A stretch of DNA of 6,966 bases from Thioalkalivibrio sp. (lineage in GTDB: Bacteria; Pseudomonadota; Gammaproteobacteria; Ectothiorhodospirales; Ectothiorhodospiraceae), in contig PUOZ01000219.1 of NCBI GenBank assembly GCA_003553165.1, positions 1-6,966 on the forward strand, read 5' to 3'. The translations under genes and the position numbers were made by a program. Shown here in pieces: positions 1 to 5,666 of this stretch. The stretch's first letter is position 1. The number at the start of each line of letters is the position of its first letter. Below the pieces are notes generated by a model. It did no database searches and was not told the origin of the DNA. It saw only the letters and a program-made list of their open reading frames with translations.

Positions 1-1756
1 AGGCGGCGGTGGTGGGCATGCCCATGCCCAGGATGATCGCCACCAGCATCGCAAAGAACAGCGCGAGGAGCTGGCTCGTGCCGGCGACGGCGAGCAGCAG
101 CGAGGAGAAGCGCACGCCGACACCCGTCAGCGCGATCACACCCACGATGATGCCGGCCGCGGCGCAGACCGCGACCAATTGCAGCGACATCCGTGCGGCG
201 ATCTCCAGCGCGTAGGCAATCGCCTTCGGCCCCATCCGAAACGGCGTGAGCCAGCTCACCATCGCGGCGGCCCCCATCGCCAGCGTACCCGCGCGGATCA
301 CCGAATAGCCCATGAACAGGGCGCCGATCAGGATGATGATCGGGGCGAACAGGTAGACCTGCCGCGCCATTTTCGCGAATTTGGGCAGCTCGTTACGCGG
401 CAGGCCGCGCATGTTCAGCTTCAATGCCTCCTTGTCCACCATAAAATATACGGACAGGAAGTACAGCGCGGCCGGAATGATGGCCGCGATCACGATGTCG
501 GTGTAGGGAATGCCGGTGATCTCGGCCATGATGAAGGCCCCGGCGCCCATGATCGGCGGCAGGATCTGCCCGCCGGAGGAGGCTGCCGCCTCCACGGACG
601 CAGCGGTCTGCGGCCGGTAGCCGACCCGTTTCATCAGCGGGATCGTCAGCGACCCGGTAGACACCACGTTGCCCGCCGAGGTGCCGTTGATCATTCCCAT
701 CAGGCCCGACGAGAAGACCGCCACCTTGGCCGGGCCCCCGCGCGCGCCGCCGGCCGCGGCAAACGCGAAGTTCACGAAGTATTCGCCGACGCGGCTTGCC
801 TGGAGGAAGGCCGCGAAGGTAATGAACAGGATGATGTAGGTCGACGACACCGCGGTGGTCGGACCAAGGATGCCATTGTCGGTGTAGATGAAGGCGAAGA
901 AGCGGGCGGGCGCGTAGCCGCGATGCTCGAGCACGCCGGGCAGCCACGGACCGACGAAGCCGTAGGCGATGAAGATCGCGACGATGATCACCAGCGGCAG
1001 GCCGGCCAGCCGCCGCGTCATTTCCAGGATCAGCAGGATGCCCGCGATCGAGGCATACATGTCGTTCGGGTGCGGGAAGACGCTCGCGCGAAAGCGCAGG
1101 AACTCGGCGTGCGAGATGATGTACAGGCCCACGGCGATTGCGGCCACCGCGAGCAGCAGGTCCGGCATCGGCAGGCGGCTGCGTTCGCGTACCGGGGAGG
1201 TCCAGGAAGCCAGGATCGCGAGCACCGTGCCGAGGATGATCGGATACCCGAAGGTCATGAGCATCTGGTCCTTCGGGGCACCGGTGCGCACCCGGCTGTC
1301 GTTAAGGACCGCCCAGCTGATCTCCAGGGGGGTGAAGTCGTTCAGCATCACCCAGGTGATCTGCAGCAGCGCGGTGAAAATCGCGACAGCCGCGGGCAGC
1401 AGCAGCATCCATTCCAACTTTGTGAAGGGGCGCTCGCCGCTGCCCTCTGGCGGGAAGGCGCGCGCGGAAAAGAAGATGAAGCCCAGCGCGAGGCCCCCGG
1501 ATACGTGGATCAGTCGGTAGACCCAGGTCTCCAACGGGTAGAGGTTCATCACCCCGATGTGGAAGGCGGTGTAGAGGACGCAGGCGGTTGCGAACAGGAT
1601 TCCGAGAATCCCGACGAAGACGCGCTGGTTGGCGGTTACGACCTCGGCGTCGACGGATCCGGTGGCCTGTGCCACGACCGGTATGGTCGGCTCCTGTGCG
1701 GTGTCACGAGGTGCGGGATCGCCGGATGCGGGACCCCGGGGTGCGTCGGTGGCCAT
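1..1756 (-). CDS. TRAP transporter permease, fused DctQ-DctM (4TM/12TM) type, 3' end outside window
   Basis: Membrane component of a tripartite ATP-independent periplasmic transporter, expected to import an organic anion using an ion gradient in the inner membrane. I translated the minus strand from ATG 1756; the frame stays open for 585 codons to the window edge. After a Pro/Ala-rich N-terminal tail (residues 1-44) come many hydrophobic segments, for example about 46-68, 83-98, 115-137, 168-185 and 199-216. Family signatures in the large-subunit part are GPTTAVSSTYIILF (about 298-311), GMINGTSAGNVVSTG (354-368), SSGGQILPPIMGAGAF (393-408) and, at the edge, LGMGMPTTAA (576-585). A purine-rich GGAAGGGGG lies four bases before the ATG. 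It follows the TAXI binding-protein gene by 98 bp on the same strand, the usual TAXI-TRAP arrangement. The substrate cannot be read from the sequence. The N-terminal region looks longer than the minimal small subunit. The family call is secure; the start is fairly secure. Confidence 0.93.
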   Translation of the reverse strand, partial: MATDAPRGPASGDPAPRDTAQEPTIPVVAQATGSVDAEVVTANQRVFVGILGILFATACVLYTAFHIGVMNLYPLETWVYRLIHVSGGLALGFIFFSARAFPPEGSGERPFTKLEWMLLLPAAVAIFTALLQITWVMLNDFTPLEISWAVLNDSRVRTGAPKDQMLMTFGYPIILGTVLAILASWTSPVRERSRLPMPDLLLAVAAIAVGLYIISHAEFLRFRASVFPHPNDMYASIAGILLILEMTRRLAGLPLVIIVAIFIAYGFVGPWLPGVLEHRGYAPARFFAFIYTDNGILGPTTAVSSTYIILFITFAAFLQASRVGEYFVNFAFAAAGGARGGPAKVAVFSSGLMGMINGTSAGNVVSTGSLTIPLMKRVGYRPQTAASVEAAASSGGQILPPIMGAGAFIMAEITGIPYTDIVIAAIIPAALYFLSVYFMVDKEALKLNMRGLPRNELPKFAKMARQVYLFAPIIILIGALFMGYSVIRAGTLAMGAAAMVSWLTPFRMGPKAIAYALEIAARMSLQLVAVCAAAGIIVGVIALTGVGVRFSSLLLAVAGTSQLLALFFAMLVAIILGMGMPTTAA

Positions 1757-1760
1757 CGGA

Positions 1761-1769
1761 CCCCCTTCC
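1761..1769 (-). promoter_or_regulatory. Shine-Dalgarno of the TRAP permease gene
   Basis: On the minus strand the bases read GGAAGGGGG, four bases before the ATG at 1756. This supports the chosen start over internal methionines. The spacing is slightly short. Confidence 0.5.
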
Positions 1770-1798
1770 GAATGTTTTTCGTCAACGCAGGAGAACCA

Positions 1799-1830
1799 GG
1801 CCAGAGCTGCAGTTGCTGCAGTCTCTGGCC
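1799..1830 (-). promoter_or_regulatory. Intergenic stem-loop between binding-protein and permease genes
   Basis: The arms GGCCAGAG (1799-1806) and CTCTGGCC (1823-1830) are perfectly complementary. They continue inward as CTGCAG (1807-1812) with CTGCAG (1816-1821), leaving a one-base bulge (1822) and a 3-base loop. This gives about 14 paired bases. It starts 24 bp past the binding-protein stop. No T-run follows on the minus strand, so it is probably not a simple intrinsic terminator. A 3'-end stabiliser, processing site or partial attenuator is more likely. That role is inferred from how other binding-protein operons set unequal subunit levels. Confidence 0.65.
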
Positions 1831-1854
1831 CGGTCCGTCAGACGCGCGGTTGCG

Positions 1855-2838
1855 TCAGCCTTTGAGTTCGTCGGGAATCGTGATTCCCTGTTCCTCGAAG
1901 TAGCGCACCGCACCGGGGTGGAAGGGCAGGAAGCTGTTGTTGACCCAGTTCTCGGCCAAGGTGGCCCTGGCCGCTGAATGGATCTGGACCATCCGCTCGT
2001 TGTTTTCGAGCACCAGCTTGGTGATCTCGTAGGCCAAACTCTCCGGCATGTCGCTATGAACCACCGCGAAGTTCCACAGTGCCACCGTGGCGTCATCCTG
2101 TGTCTGTCCCGAGTAGGTGCCTGCCGGGATGGTATACGCCGCGACCTCGGGGAAATTCTCGAGGATCTTGGCGTGTTCTTCCGGCGTGAATCCAAAGGTC
2201 CGCACGTCGGTTTCGGCCGCGAGCTGCGAGAACGCGCCGATCGGCACACCGGCCGCAAACGCGAAGGCGTCGATCAGGCCGTCCTTCAGCTGGCTGGCGG
2301 CGTCGGAAGCCCCGCTGAACGATGGGCGCGCTGTCACGTCCAGCGTTTCGAAGAACCGCGGCCAGTAGGTGGCCGCAGTGCCGCCCGCGGGACCCACGCT
2401 CACGCGCTTGCCCTGCAGGTCGGCCACCGACTGGATGTTGGAGCGGCGCAGCGCGATGCCATGGAGCGGGGTTTCGTACATCGGGAACAGCGCCCGCACG
2501 TCGTTGTGCGGCATGCCAGGGGCCAGTTCGCTCCGGCCGGTCCAGGCCTCGTACATCGGGCCCATGGTCACCAGGCCGATGTCGTGCTCCTTCATCTGTA
2601 CCAGTGTGGCGTTCTGCGTCGGGCCGCCGGTGATCTCGCCGCTGGAATTCACGCCGAGCGACTCGCCGATGAAGCTGGCGAGCCCGTTGCCGTAGACGAA
2701 GTACACACCGCCGACGCTTGCCGTACCGATGGTCAGTGTGCGCGGCCAGCCGGAGCGATCCTGTGCCATGGCGCCGGTCGCGGTGAGCGCAAGCGCGGTC
2801 GCCACCACGATCATCCAGCGAGTCAGTTTGTGGTTCAT
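1855..2838 (-). CDS. TAXI family TRAP transporter solute-binding protein
   Basis: Periplasmic receptor that binds the substrate and delivers it to the fused permease encoded just downstream. The protein is 327 residues, the usual TAXI length. Residues 1-25 form a Sec signal peptide: basic MNHKLTR, a hydrophobic core, and an AMA cleavage site before Q26. The mature part shows TAXI-like features: TIGTASVGGVYFVYGNGLA (36-54), DIGLVTMGP (86-94), VADLQGKRVSVGPAGGTAA (138-156), and near the C-terminus FHPGAVRYFEEQGI (306-319). The frame is open up to 3063, but ATG 2838 is preferred because it begins the signal peptide and has an AGGAG 8 bases upstream. Known TAXI ligands include glutamate and other carboxylates; the ligand here is unknown. 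Expression may be shaped by the long structured leader upstream and the stem-loop downstream. Confidence 0.95.
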   Translation of the reverse strand: MNHKLTRWMIVVATALALTATGAMAQDRSGWPRTLTIGTASVGGVYFVYGNGLASFIGESLGVNSSGEITGGPTQNATLVQMKEHDIGLVTMGPMYEAWTGRSELAPGMPHNDVRALFPMYETPLHGIALRRSNIQSVADLQGKRVSVGPAGGTAATYWPRFFETLDVTARPSFSGASDAASQLKDGLIDAFAFAAGVPIGAFSQLAAETDVRTFGFTPEEHAKILENFPEVAAYTIPAGTYSGQTQDDATVALWNFAVVHSDMPESLAYEITKLVLENNERMVQIHSAARATLAENWVNNSFLPFHPGAVRYFEEQGITIPDELKG

Positions 2839-2846
2839 AGTCGTTT

Positions 2847-2851
2847 CTCCT
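2847..2851 (-). promoter_or_regulatory. Shine-Dalgarno of the TAXI binding-protein gene
   Basis: Minus-strand AGGAG inside GAGGAGA, 8 bases from the ATG at 2838. It decides the start in a frame that stays open a further 225 bases upstream. Confidence 0.8.
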
Positions 2852-2856
2852 CGTTC

Positions 2857-2898
2857 GGGCCGGGCTCGCGGCTCGGCCCATTTTGTTTTATGGGGCCG
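2857..2898 (-). promoter_or_regulatory. Two mutually exclusive hairpins upstream of the TAXI Shine-Dalgarno
   Basis: The plus-strand segment CGGCCC (2874-2879) can pair with GGGCCG (2857-2862), giving 6 bp and an 11-base loop. Alternatively CGGCCCAT (2874-2881) can pair with ATGGGGCCG (2890-2898), giving 8 bp with one bulged base and an A-rich loop on the RNA. Both cannot form at once. The proximal hairpin ends 5 bases from the AGGAG. The pairing is seen directly; a regulatory role is only inferred. Confidence 0.35.
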
Positions 2899-3012
2899 GG
2901 TAAACCCCCGTCCCGCTAGTTCCCGGCCGGCTGACAGCGCCGGCGAACCGCCCCGGGATTGGCCCGGCGGACTCCCGGGCAGCACAGGTGCCGTCCTGGA
3001 ATCCGGCCGGAG

Positions 3013-3048
3013 CCTGCTGCGCCAAGGGATGCGAAACGGCGCAACAGG
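3013..3048 (-). promoter_or_regulatory. 11-bp inverted repeat in the TRAP operon leader
   Basis: CCTGCTGCGCC (3013-3023) and GGCGCAACAGG (3038-3048) are complementary at 10 of 11 positions around a 14-base loop. On the minus-strand RNA the odd pair is a U-G wobble, so all 11 positions can pair. It lies just downstream of the candidate extended -10 at 3063-3068. It could be a 5' stabilising stem-loop in RNA or a protein-binding dyad in DNA. No T-run follows, so a terminator is unlikely. Confidence 0.45.
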
Positions 3049-3062
3049 CATGGCTTGCCCCA

Positions 3063-3071
3063 CTTATATCA
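3063..3071 (-). promoter_or_regulatory. Candidate extended -10 promoter
   Basis: The minus strand reads TGATATAAG: a TG dinucleotide one base before TATAAG (5 of 6 to TATAAT). It sits in a locally AT-rich patch within GC-rich DNA. No good -35 lies at 16-18 bp, which extended -10 promoters tolerate. Transcription would begin near 3055, giving a leader of about 220 bases that starts almost at the inverted repeat. Confidence 0.35.
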
Positions 3072-3149
3072 CCAGAATATCTGTGAAGTCTCTAAAGGGG
3101 GGCTGCGCCGCTCGGGTATTCGCCGTCCCGGGACCCCGCCAGCCTCGGT

Positions 3150-3178
3150 GGTATAAAAACGAAGGGTACAGCTGCCAA
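3150..3178 (-). promoter_or_regulatory. Candidate sigma-70 promoter for the TRAP operon
   Basis: The minus strand has TTGGCA (3178-3173, 5 of 6 to TTGACA), a 17-base spacer, then TATACC (3155-3150, 4 of 6 to TATAAT). The predicted start is near 3143, a leader of about 300 bases. A 10-bp palindrome GTCCCGGGAC (3125-3134) lies just downstream and could be an operator. Spacing is ideal, but the match is by eye only. Confidence 0.4.
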
Positions 3179-3241
3179 TGCAAGGCGGCGCACGATTGCT
3201 TGCCCGGTCGTTCCGCCGTGTCGGTCGGGCCCCCCTTACCG

Positions 3242-3685
3242 TCAGGGGCGGGACTGGAGCCAGAAAGTCACGGGTCCGTCGTTGACCAGCCCGACCTGCA
3301 TGTCGGCGCCGAAACGTCCGCTCGCCACGATGGGGTGTGCGGACTGCGCCTGGGTCAGCAGCAGTTCGAACAGCGCGGCCCCCTGTTCCGGGCTTGCCGC
3401 GCCGCTGAAGCTGGGGCGCATGCCCTTCTGGGTGTCCGCCGCGAGCGTGAACTGCGGCACCAGCAGCAGCCCGCCGCCGGTCTCGCGCAGGCTCAGGTTC
3501 ATCCGTCCCTGGTCATCGGGAAACACCCGGTAGCCCAGCAGCCGCTCGAGCGTGCGCGCCACGGCCCGCGGCGTGTCCGTGGCCTCCACCGCGACCAGCG
3601 CGACCAGGCCGGGGCCGATCGCGCCAACGACTTCGCCGTCGATCCGCACGCTGGCCTCCGACACCCGCTGGATCAGCGCGATCAT
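3242..3685 (-). CDS. dtd: D-aminoacyl-tRNA deacylase (D-tyrosyl-tRNA deacylase)
   Basis: Cytoplasmic proofreading enzyme that hydrolyses D-amino acids from mischarged tRNAs (and glycine from tRNA-Ala in the family), protecting translation from wrong-chirality residues. The protein is 147 residues, the normal length. It begins [13 protein letters not shown] as in E. coli Dtd and carries [22 protein letters not shown] (residues 73-94), the counterpart of the SQFTL active-site motif, and the C-terminal [10 protein letters not shown] (135-144) with the family's Gly-Pro motif. The first residue of SQFTL is Pro78 here instead of Ser; the rest is canonical. The ATG overlaps the pip stop by 4 bases (ATGA, 3682-3685). 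No well-spaced Shine-Dalgarno precedes it, so translation is probably coupled to pip. Confidence 0.97.
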   Translation of the reverse strand: MIALIQRVSEASVRIDGEVVGAIGPGLVALVAVEATDTPRAVARTLERLLGYRVFPDDQGRMNLSLRETGGGLLLVPQFTLAADTQKGMRPSFSGAASPEQGAALFELLLTQAQSAHPIVASGRFGADMQVGLVNDGPVTFWLQSRP

Positions 3686-4632
3686 CCCTGCCGCACCGCC
3701 AGTGCGTCGGTTGCGGCGACCAGGCGTTGCGCGATCCCCGGCTCGGCCGCGGAGTGCCCGGCGTCGGGGACGATCTGGAGTTCTGCGCGCGGCCACGCCT
3801 GGTGCAGTGCCAGCGCCTGCTCCACCGGGCAGACGACGTCGTACCGGCCGTGCACGATGAAGCCGGGGATCCCGGCGATCCGCCCGGCGTCGCGCAGCAG
3901 CTGATCCGGCTCCATAAAGCAGTCGTGGACGAAGTAATGGCACTCGATCCGTGCCAGGCTGACCGCCACCGCGGGTTCCGCGAAGTGGGCCAGCACGCCA
4001 GGGTTGGGACGCAGGCAGGAGGTGCGCCCTTCCCAGACCGACCAGGCCCGGGCCGCGGCCTCGCGCACGGCGCGATCGGGATCGGTCAGCCTGCGGTGGA
4101 AGGCCCGAACCATGTCGCCGTGCTCCGCCGCGGGGATCGCCGCGCGGTATTCCGCCCAGGCCTCCGGGAAGAGCCGGTCTGCGCCGGACTGGTAGAACCA
4201 CTGGATGTCCCGGGGGCGGCACAGGAAGATGCCGCGCAGAACCAGCCCGAGCACGCGCTCCGGGTGGGCCTCGGCATAGGCCAGGCCCAGCGTCGAGCCC
4301 CAGGAGCCCCCGAAGACCACCCAGCGCTCCACCCCGAGGGTCGTGCGCAACCGCTCGATGTCGGCGATCAGGTGCGGCGTGGTGTTCGCCTCGAGTCCGG
4401 CATGCGGGGTCGAGCGGCCCGCCCCGCGCTGGTCGAACAGCACGATCCGGTAGCGTGCCGGATCGAAGAAGCGTCGGTGCCAGGGCTCGCAGCCGGACCC
4501 GGGTCCGCCGTGCAGGAACACCGCGGGCAGGCCATCGGGGTTTCCGGATTCCTCCCAATGCAGCACGTGGCCGTCGCCGACGTCCAGGCTGCCGGTTCGG
4601 CTGGCTTCGATCGGTGGGTACAGAGCATCCAT
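3682..4632 (-). CDS. pip: Proline iminopeptidase, alpha/beta hydrolase, peptidase family S33
   Basis: Serine peptidase that removes N-terminal proline from peptides, normally in the cytoplasm, and completes breakdown of proline-containing peptides. The protein is 316 residues, typical of the family. Visible motifs are the oxyanion HGGPGSG (41-47), DQRGAGRS (67-74), the nucleophile elbow GGSWGS with Ser110 (108-113), Asp265 in HGRYD, and His293 in AGHS, completing the Ser-Asp-His triad. Glu201 (VWEG) and Glu230 (IECHYF) match the glutamates that recognise the substrate amino group in Serratia Pip; the usual IENHYF has Cys in place of Asn. ATG 4632 gives the family-like start MDALYPPIE; the frame is open further upstream only across the divergent gap and antisense to the ttcA-like gene. 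A weak GAGG lies about 10 bases ahead. It is the first gene of a pair with dtd, an arrangement also known in pseudomonads. Confidence 0.96.
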   Translation of the reverse strand: MDALYPPIEASRTGSLDVGDGHVLHWEESGNPDGLPAVFLHGGPGSGCEPWHRRFFDPARYRIVLFDQRGAGRSTPHAGLEANTTPHLIADIERLRTTLGVERWVVFGGSWGSTLGLAYAEAHPERVLGLVLRGIFLCRPRDIQWFYQSGADRLFPEAWAEYRAAIPAAEHGDMVRAFHRRLTDPDRAVREAAARAWSVWEGRTSCLRPNPGVLAHFAEPAVAVSLARIECHYFVHDCFMEPDQLLRDAGRIAGIPGFIVHGRYDVVCPVEQALALHQAWPRAELQIVPDAGHSAAEPGIAQRLVAATDALAVRQG

Positions 4633-4749
4633 TACGGCGTTGCCTCGCTGGGTGGTGCTCGGCAGTGTGGCCAAAACCCGCACGCCTGAAAAGCCGGCGC
4701 GTGCCGGCGTATGGCGGCGGCGGTGTGTTTCCGGGTATGTTCCCGCTCC
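4633..4749. promoter_or_regulatory. Divergent intergenic region between pip and the ttcA-like gene
   Basis: Expected to carry the promoters of both outward-reading transcripts. I could not identify convincing -35/-10 pairs on either strand. It contains the 6-bp inverted repeat GCCGGC-GCGT-GCCGGC (4693-4708). Read on the minus strand this is followed by TTTT (4692-4689). Confidence 0.4.
4688..4708 (-). terminator. Possible short terminator-like hairpin in the divergent gap
   Basis: On the minus strand, GCCGGC, a 4-base loop and GCCGGC are followed by TTTTC. The stem is perfect but short and the T-run is only four. It would stop antisense transcripts leaving the ttcA-like gene before pip. It could equally be an operator dyad or chance in GC-rich DNA. 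Confidence 0.25.
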
Positions 4750-5502
4750 ATGAATATGCCCCGCGTACCTGCGTCGATCCGCCGCCTGGCCGGCAAGGCG
4801 ATCGCCGACTTCGACATGATCCGCGCCGGCGACCGCATCCTGGTCGGGCTTTCCGGCGGCAAGGATTCGCTGACGCTGCTCTGGCTCTTGCAGGATCTCG
4901 CCCGGCGCGCGCCGGTGCGGTTCGAGGTCGGCGCGGTGACCATCGACCCCGAGATCGAGGGCTTCGAGCCGGGGCGCCTGCGCGACTATCTGGGCGCGCA
5001 TCGGATTCCCCATTTCTTCGTCTCCGAGCCCATCGCCGAGCTCGCGGCCACACACATGGGCAAGGACTCCTTCTGCGCCTTCTGCTCGCGCATGAAACGC
5101 GGGCTCATCTACCGCACCGCGCGCGAACACGGCTACAACGTGATTGCCCTGGGGCAGCATCTCGACGATCTCGCCGAGAGCTTCCTGATGAGCGCCTTCC
5201 ATGGCGGCCAGCTGCGCACGATGAAGGCCCACTACCGCATCGATGCGGGCGACCTGCGCGTGATTCGCCCCCTGGCTTACGTGCGCGAACGCCAGACCCG
5301 CGACTTCGCAGCGGCGGCGGAACTCCCGGTGATCCTGGACAACTGCCCCGCCTGCTTCTCCAAGCCCACCCAGCGGGAACACATGAAGGCGCTGCTGGCG
5401 CGCGAGGAGGCGCTGCATCCGCGCCTGTTCCGCAACCTGCGGACCACGCTCGGACCGCTGATGCGCGAAGGCGGCCTGCCGGACGCGGACGCTGCGCCAT
5501 GA
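4750..5502 (+). CDS. TtcA-family PP-loop ATPase, tRNA 2-thiocytidine synthetase-like
   Basis: Likely activates a tRNA base with ATP and inserts sulfur with help of an iron-sulfur cluster; TtcA itself makes 2-thiocytidine at position 32. From ATG 4750 the protein is 250 residues. Seen are the PP-loop SGGKDS (35-40), [10 protein letters not shown] with Cys109/Cys112 (109-118, compare CSLCSRLRRG in E. coli TtcA), ALGQHLDD (133-140), RPLAYVRE (173-180) and a later cysteine pair NCPACF (Cys199, Cys202) where TtcA has its third cluster ligand. It lacks the longer C-terminal part of E. coli TtcA, so it may be a paralogue with another target. The start is uncertain: ATG 4711 is in frame but adds 13 residues without homology, and ATG 4756 is possible; none has a good Shine-Dalgarno. 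The N-terminal AIADFDMI aligns well from 4750. Its stop overlaps a downstream ATG (ATGA, 5499-5502). Confidence 0.87.
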   Translation: MNMPRVPASIRRLAGKAIADFDMIRAGDRILVGLSGGKDSLTLLWLLQDLARRAPVRFEVGAVTIDPEIEGFEPGRLRDYLGAHRIPHFFVSEPIAELAATHMGKDSFCAFCSRMKRGLIYRTAREHGYNVIALGQHLDDLAESFLMSAFHGGQLRTMKAHYRIDAGDLRVIRPLAYVRERQTRDFAAAAELPVILDNCPACFSKPTQREHMKALLAREEALHPRLFRNLRTTLGPLMREGGLPDADAAP

Positions 5503-5666
5503 CTCCCGCACGGTCCCCGCATATCGAGCCGACCAGGGAGCCCGCCGCGCAGGCAGCAACGCATTCCGCCGCCGCGGATCTTCTGACAGGCTCCGGGCGG
5601 TCGCCCTGCTGCCGAGTGGTGGCCAAAGCCTCCCTCGCCCGCAGGTTCACCCTGGGTGCGTGGTGA
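5499..5666 (+). CDS. Possible 55-residue small ORF bridging the ttcA-like and acyltransferase genes
   Basis: An ATG overlaps the ttcA-like stop (ATGA) and the ORF's TGA overlaps the GTG at 5663 of the acyltransferase (GTGA). The 55-codon frame therefore fills the 157-bp gap exactly. The product is rich in Ala, Arg, Ser and Pro, with no membrane segment, signal peptide or motif I recognise. The same DNA is open in other frames too, as is usual at this GC content. It may be a real coupled small protein, a translated spacer that keeps ribosomes moving into the next gene, or coincidence. Confidence 0.2.
   Translation: MTPARSPHIEPTREPAAQAATHSAAADLLTGSGRSPCCRVVAKASLARRFTLGAW

Larger units (their letters stand above)
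2839..3241 (-). promoter_or_regulatory. Non-coding leader/promoter region of the TRAP operon
   Basis: This 403-bp gap between dtd and the binding-protein gene holds no credible gene. ORFs crossing it on either strand are low-complexity Arg/Pro/Gly translations with no family motif. It contains two candidate minus-strand promoters, an 11-bp inverted repeat (3013-3048), two overlapping hairpins (2857-2898) and the Shine-Dalgarno AGGAG (2847-2851). I saw no clear T-tailed terminator for dtd here, so read-through from pip-dtd into the transporter is possible. Confidence 0.55.

Noticed and set aside
179..1903. Long plus-strand ORF (574 codons) antisense to the TRAP permease
   Set aside because: The translation is low-complexity His/Arg/Gly/Asp with no family motif. 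The opposite strand encodes a clear TRAP permease, so this is a GC-bias shadow.
1978..2919. Plus-strand ORF of 313 codons antisense to the TAXI gene
   Set aside because: Same shadow pattern; the TAXI reading has a signal peptide, ribosome binding site and conserved motifs.
2839..3063. 75-residue N-terminal extension of the TAXI protein from ATG 3063
   Set aside because: It would bury the signal peptide. The extension is Arg/Pro-rich, and ATG 2838 has a well-placed AGGAG.
4086..4277. Small minus-strand ORF inside pip (63 codons)
   Set aside because: Out of frame within pip, Ser/Arg/Thr-rich and without any motif.
4633..5559. Upstream extension of pip, or of the dtd-frame ORF, into the ttcA-like gene
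   Set aside because: The Pip family starts at about MDALYPPIE. The extensions run antisense to a gene with intact PP-loop and cysteine motifs.
5595..5606. GGGC-GGTC-GCCC hairpin as a terminator before the acyltransferase
   Set aside because: Only a 4-bp stem with no T-run; expected by chance at this GC content.
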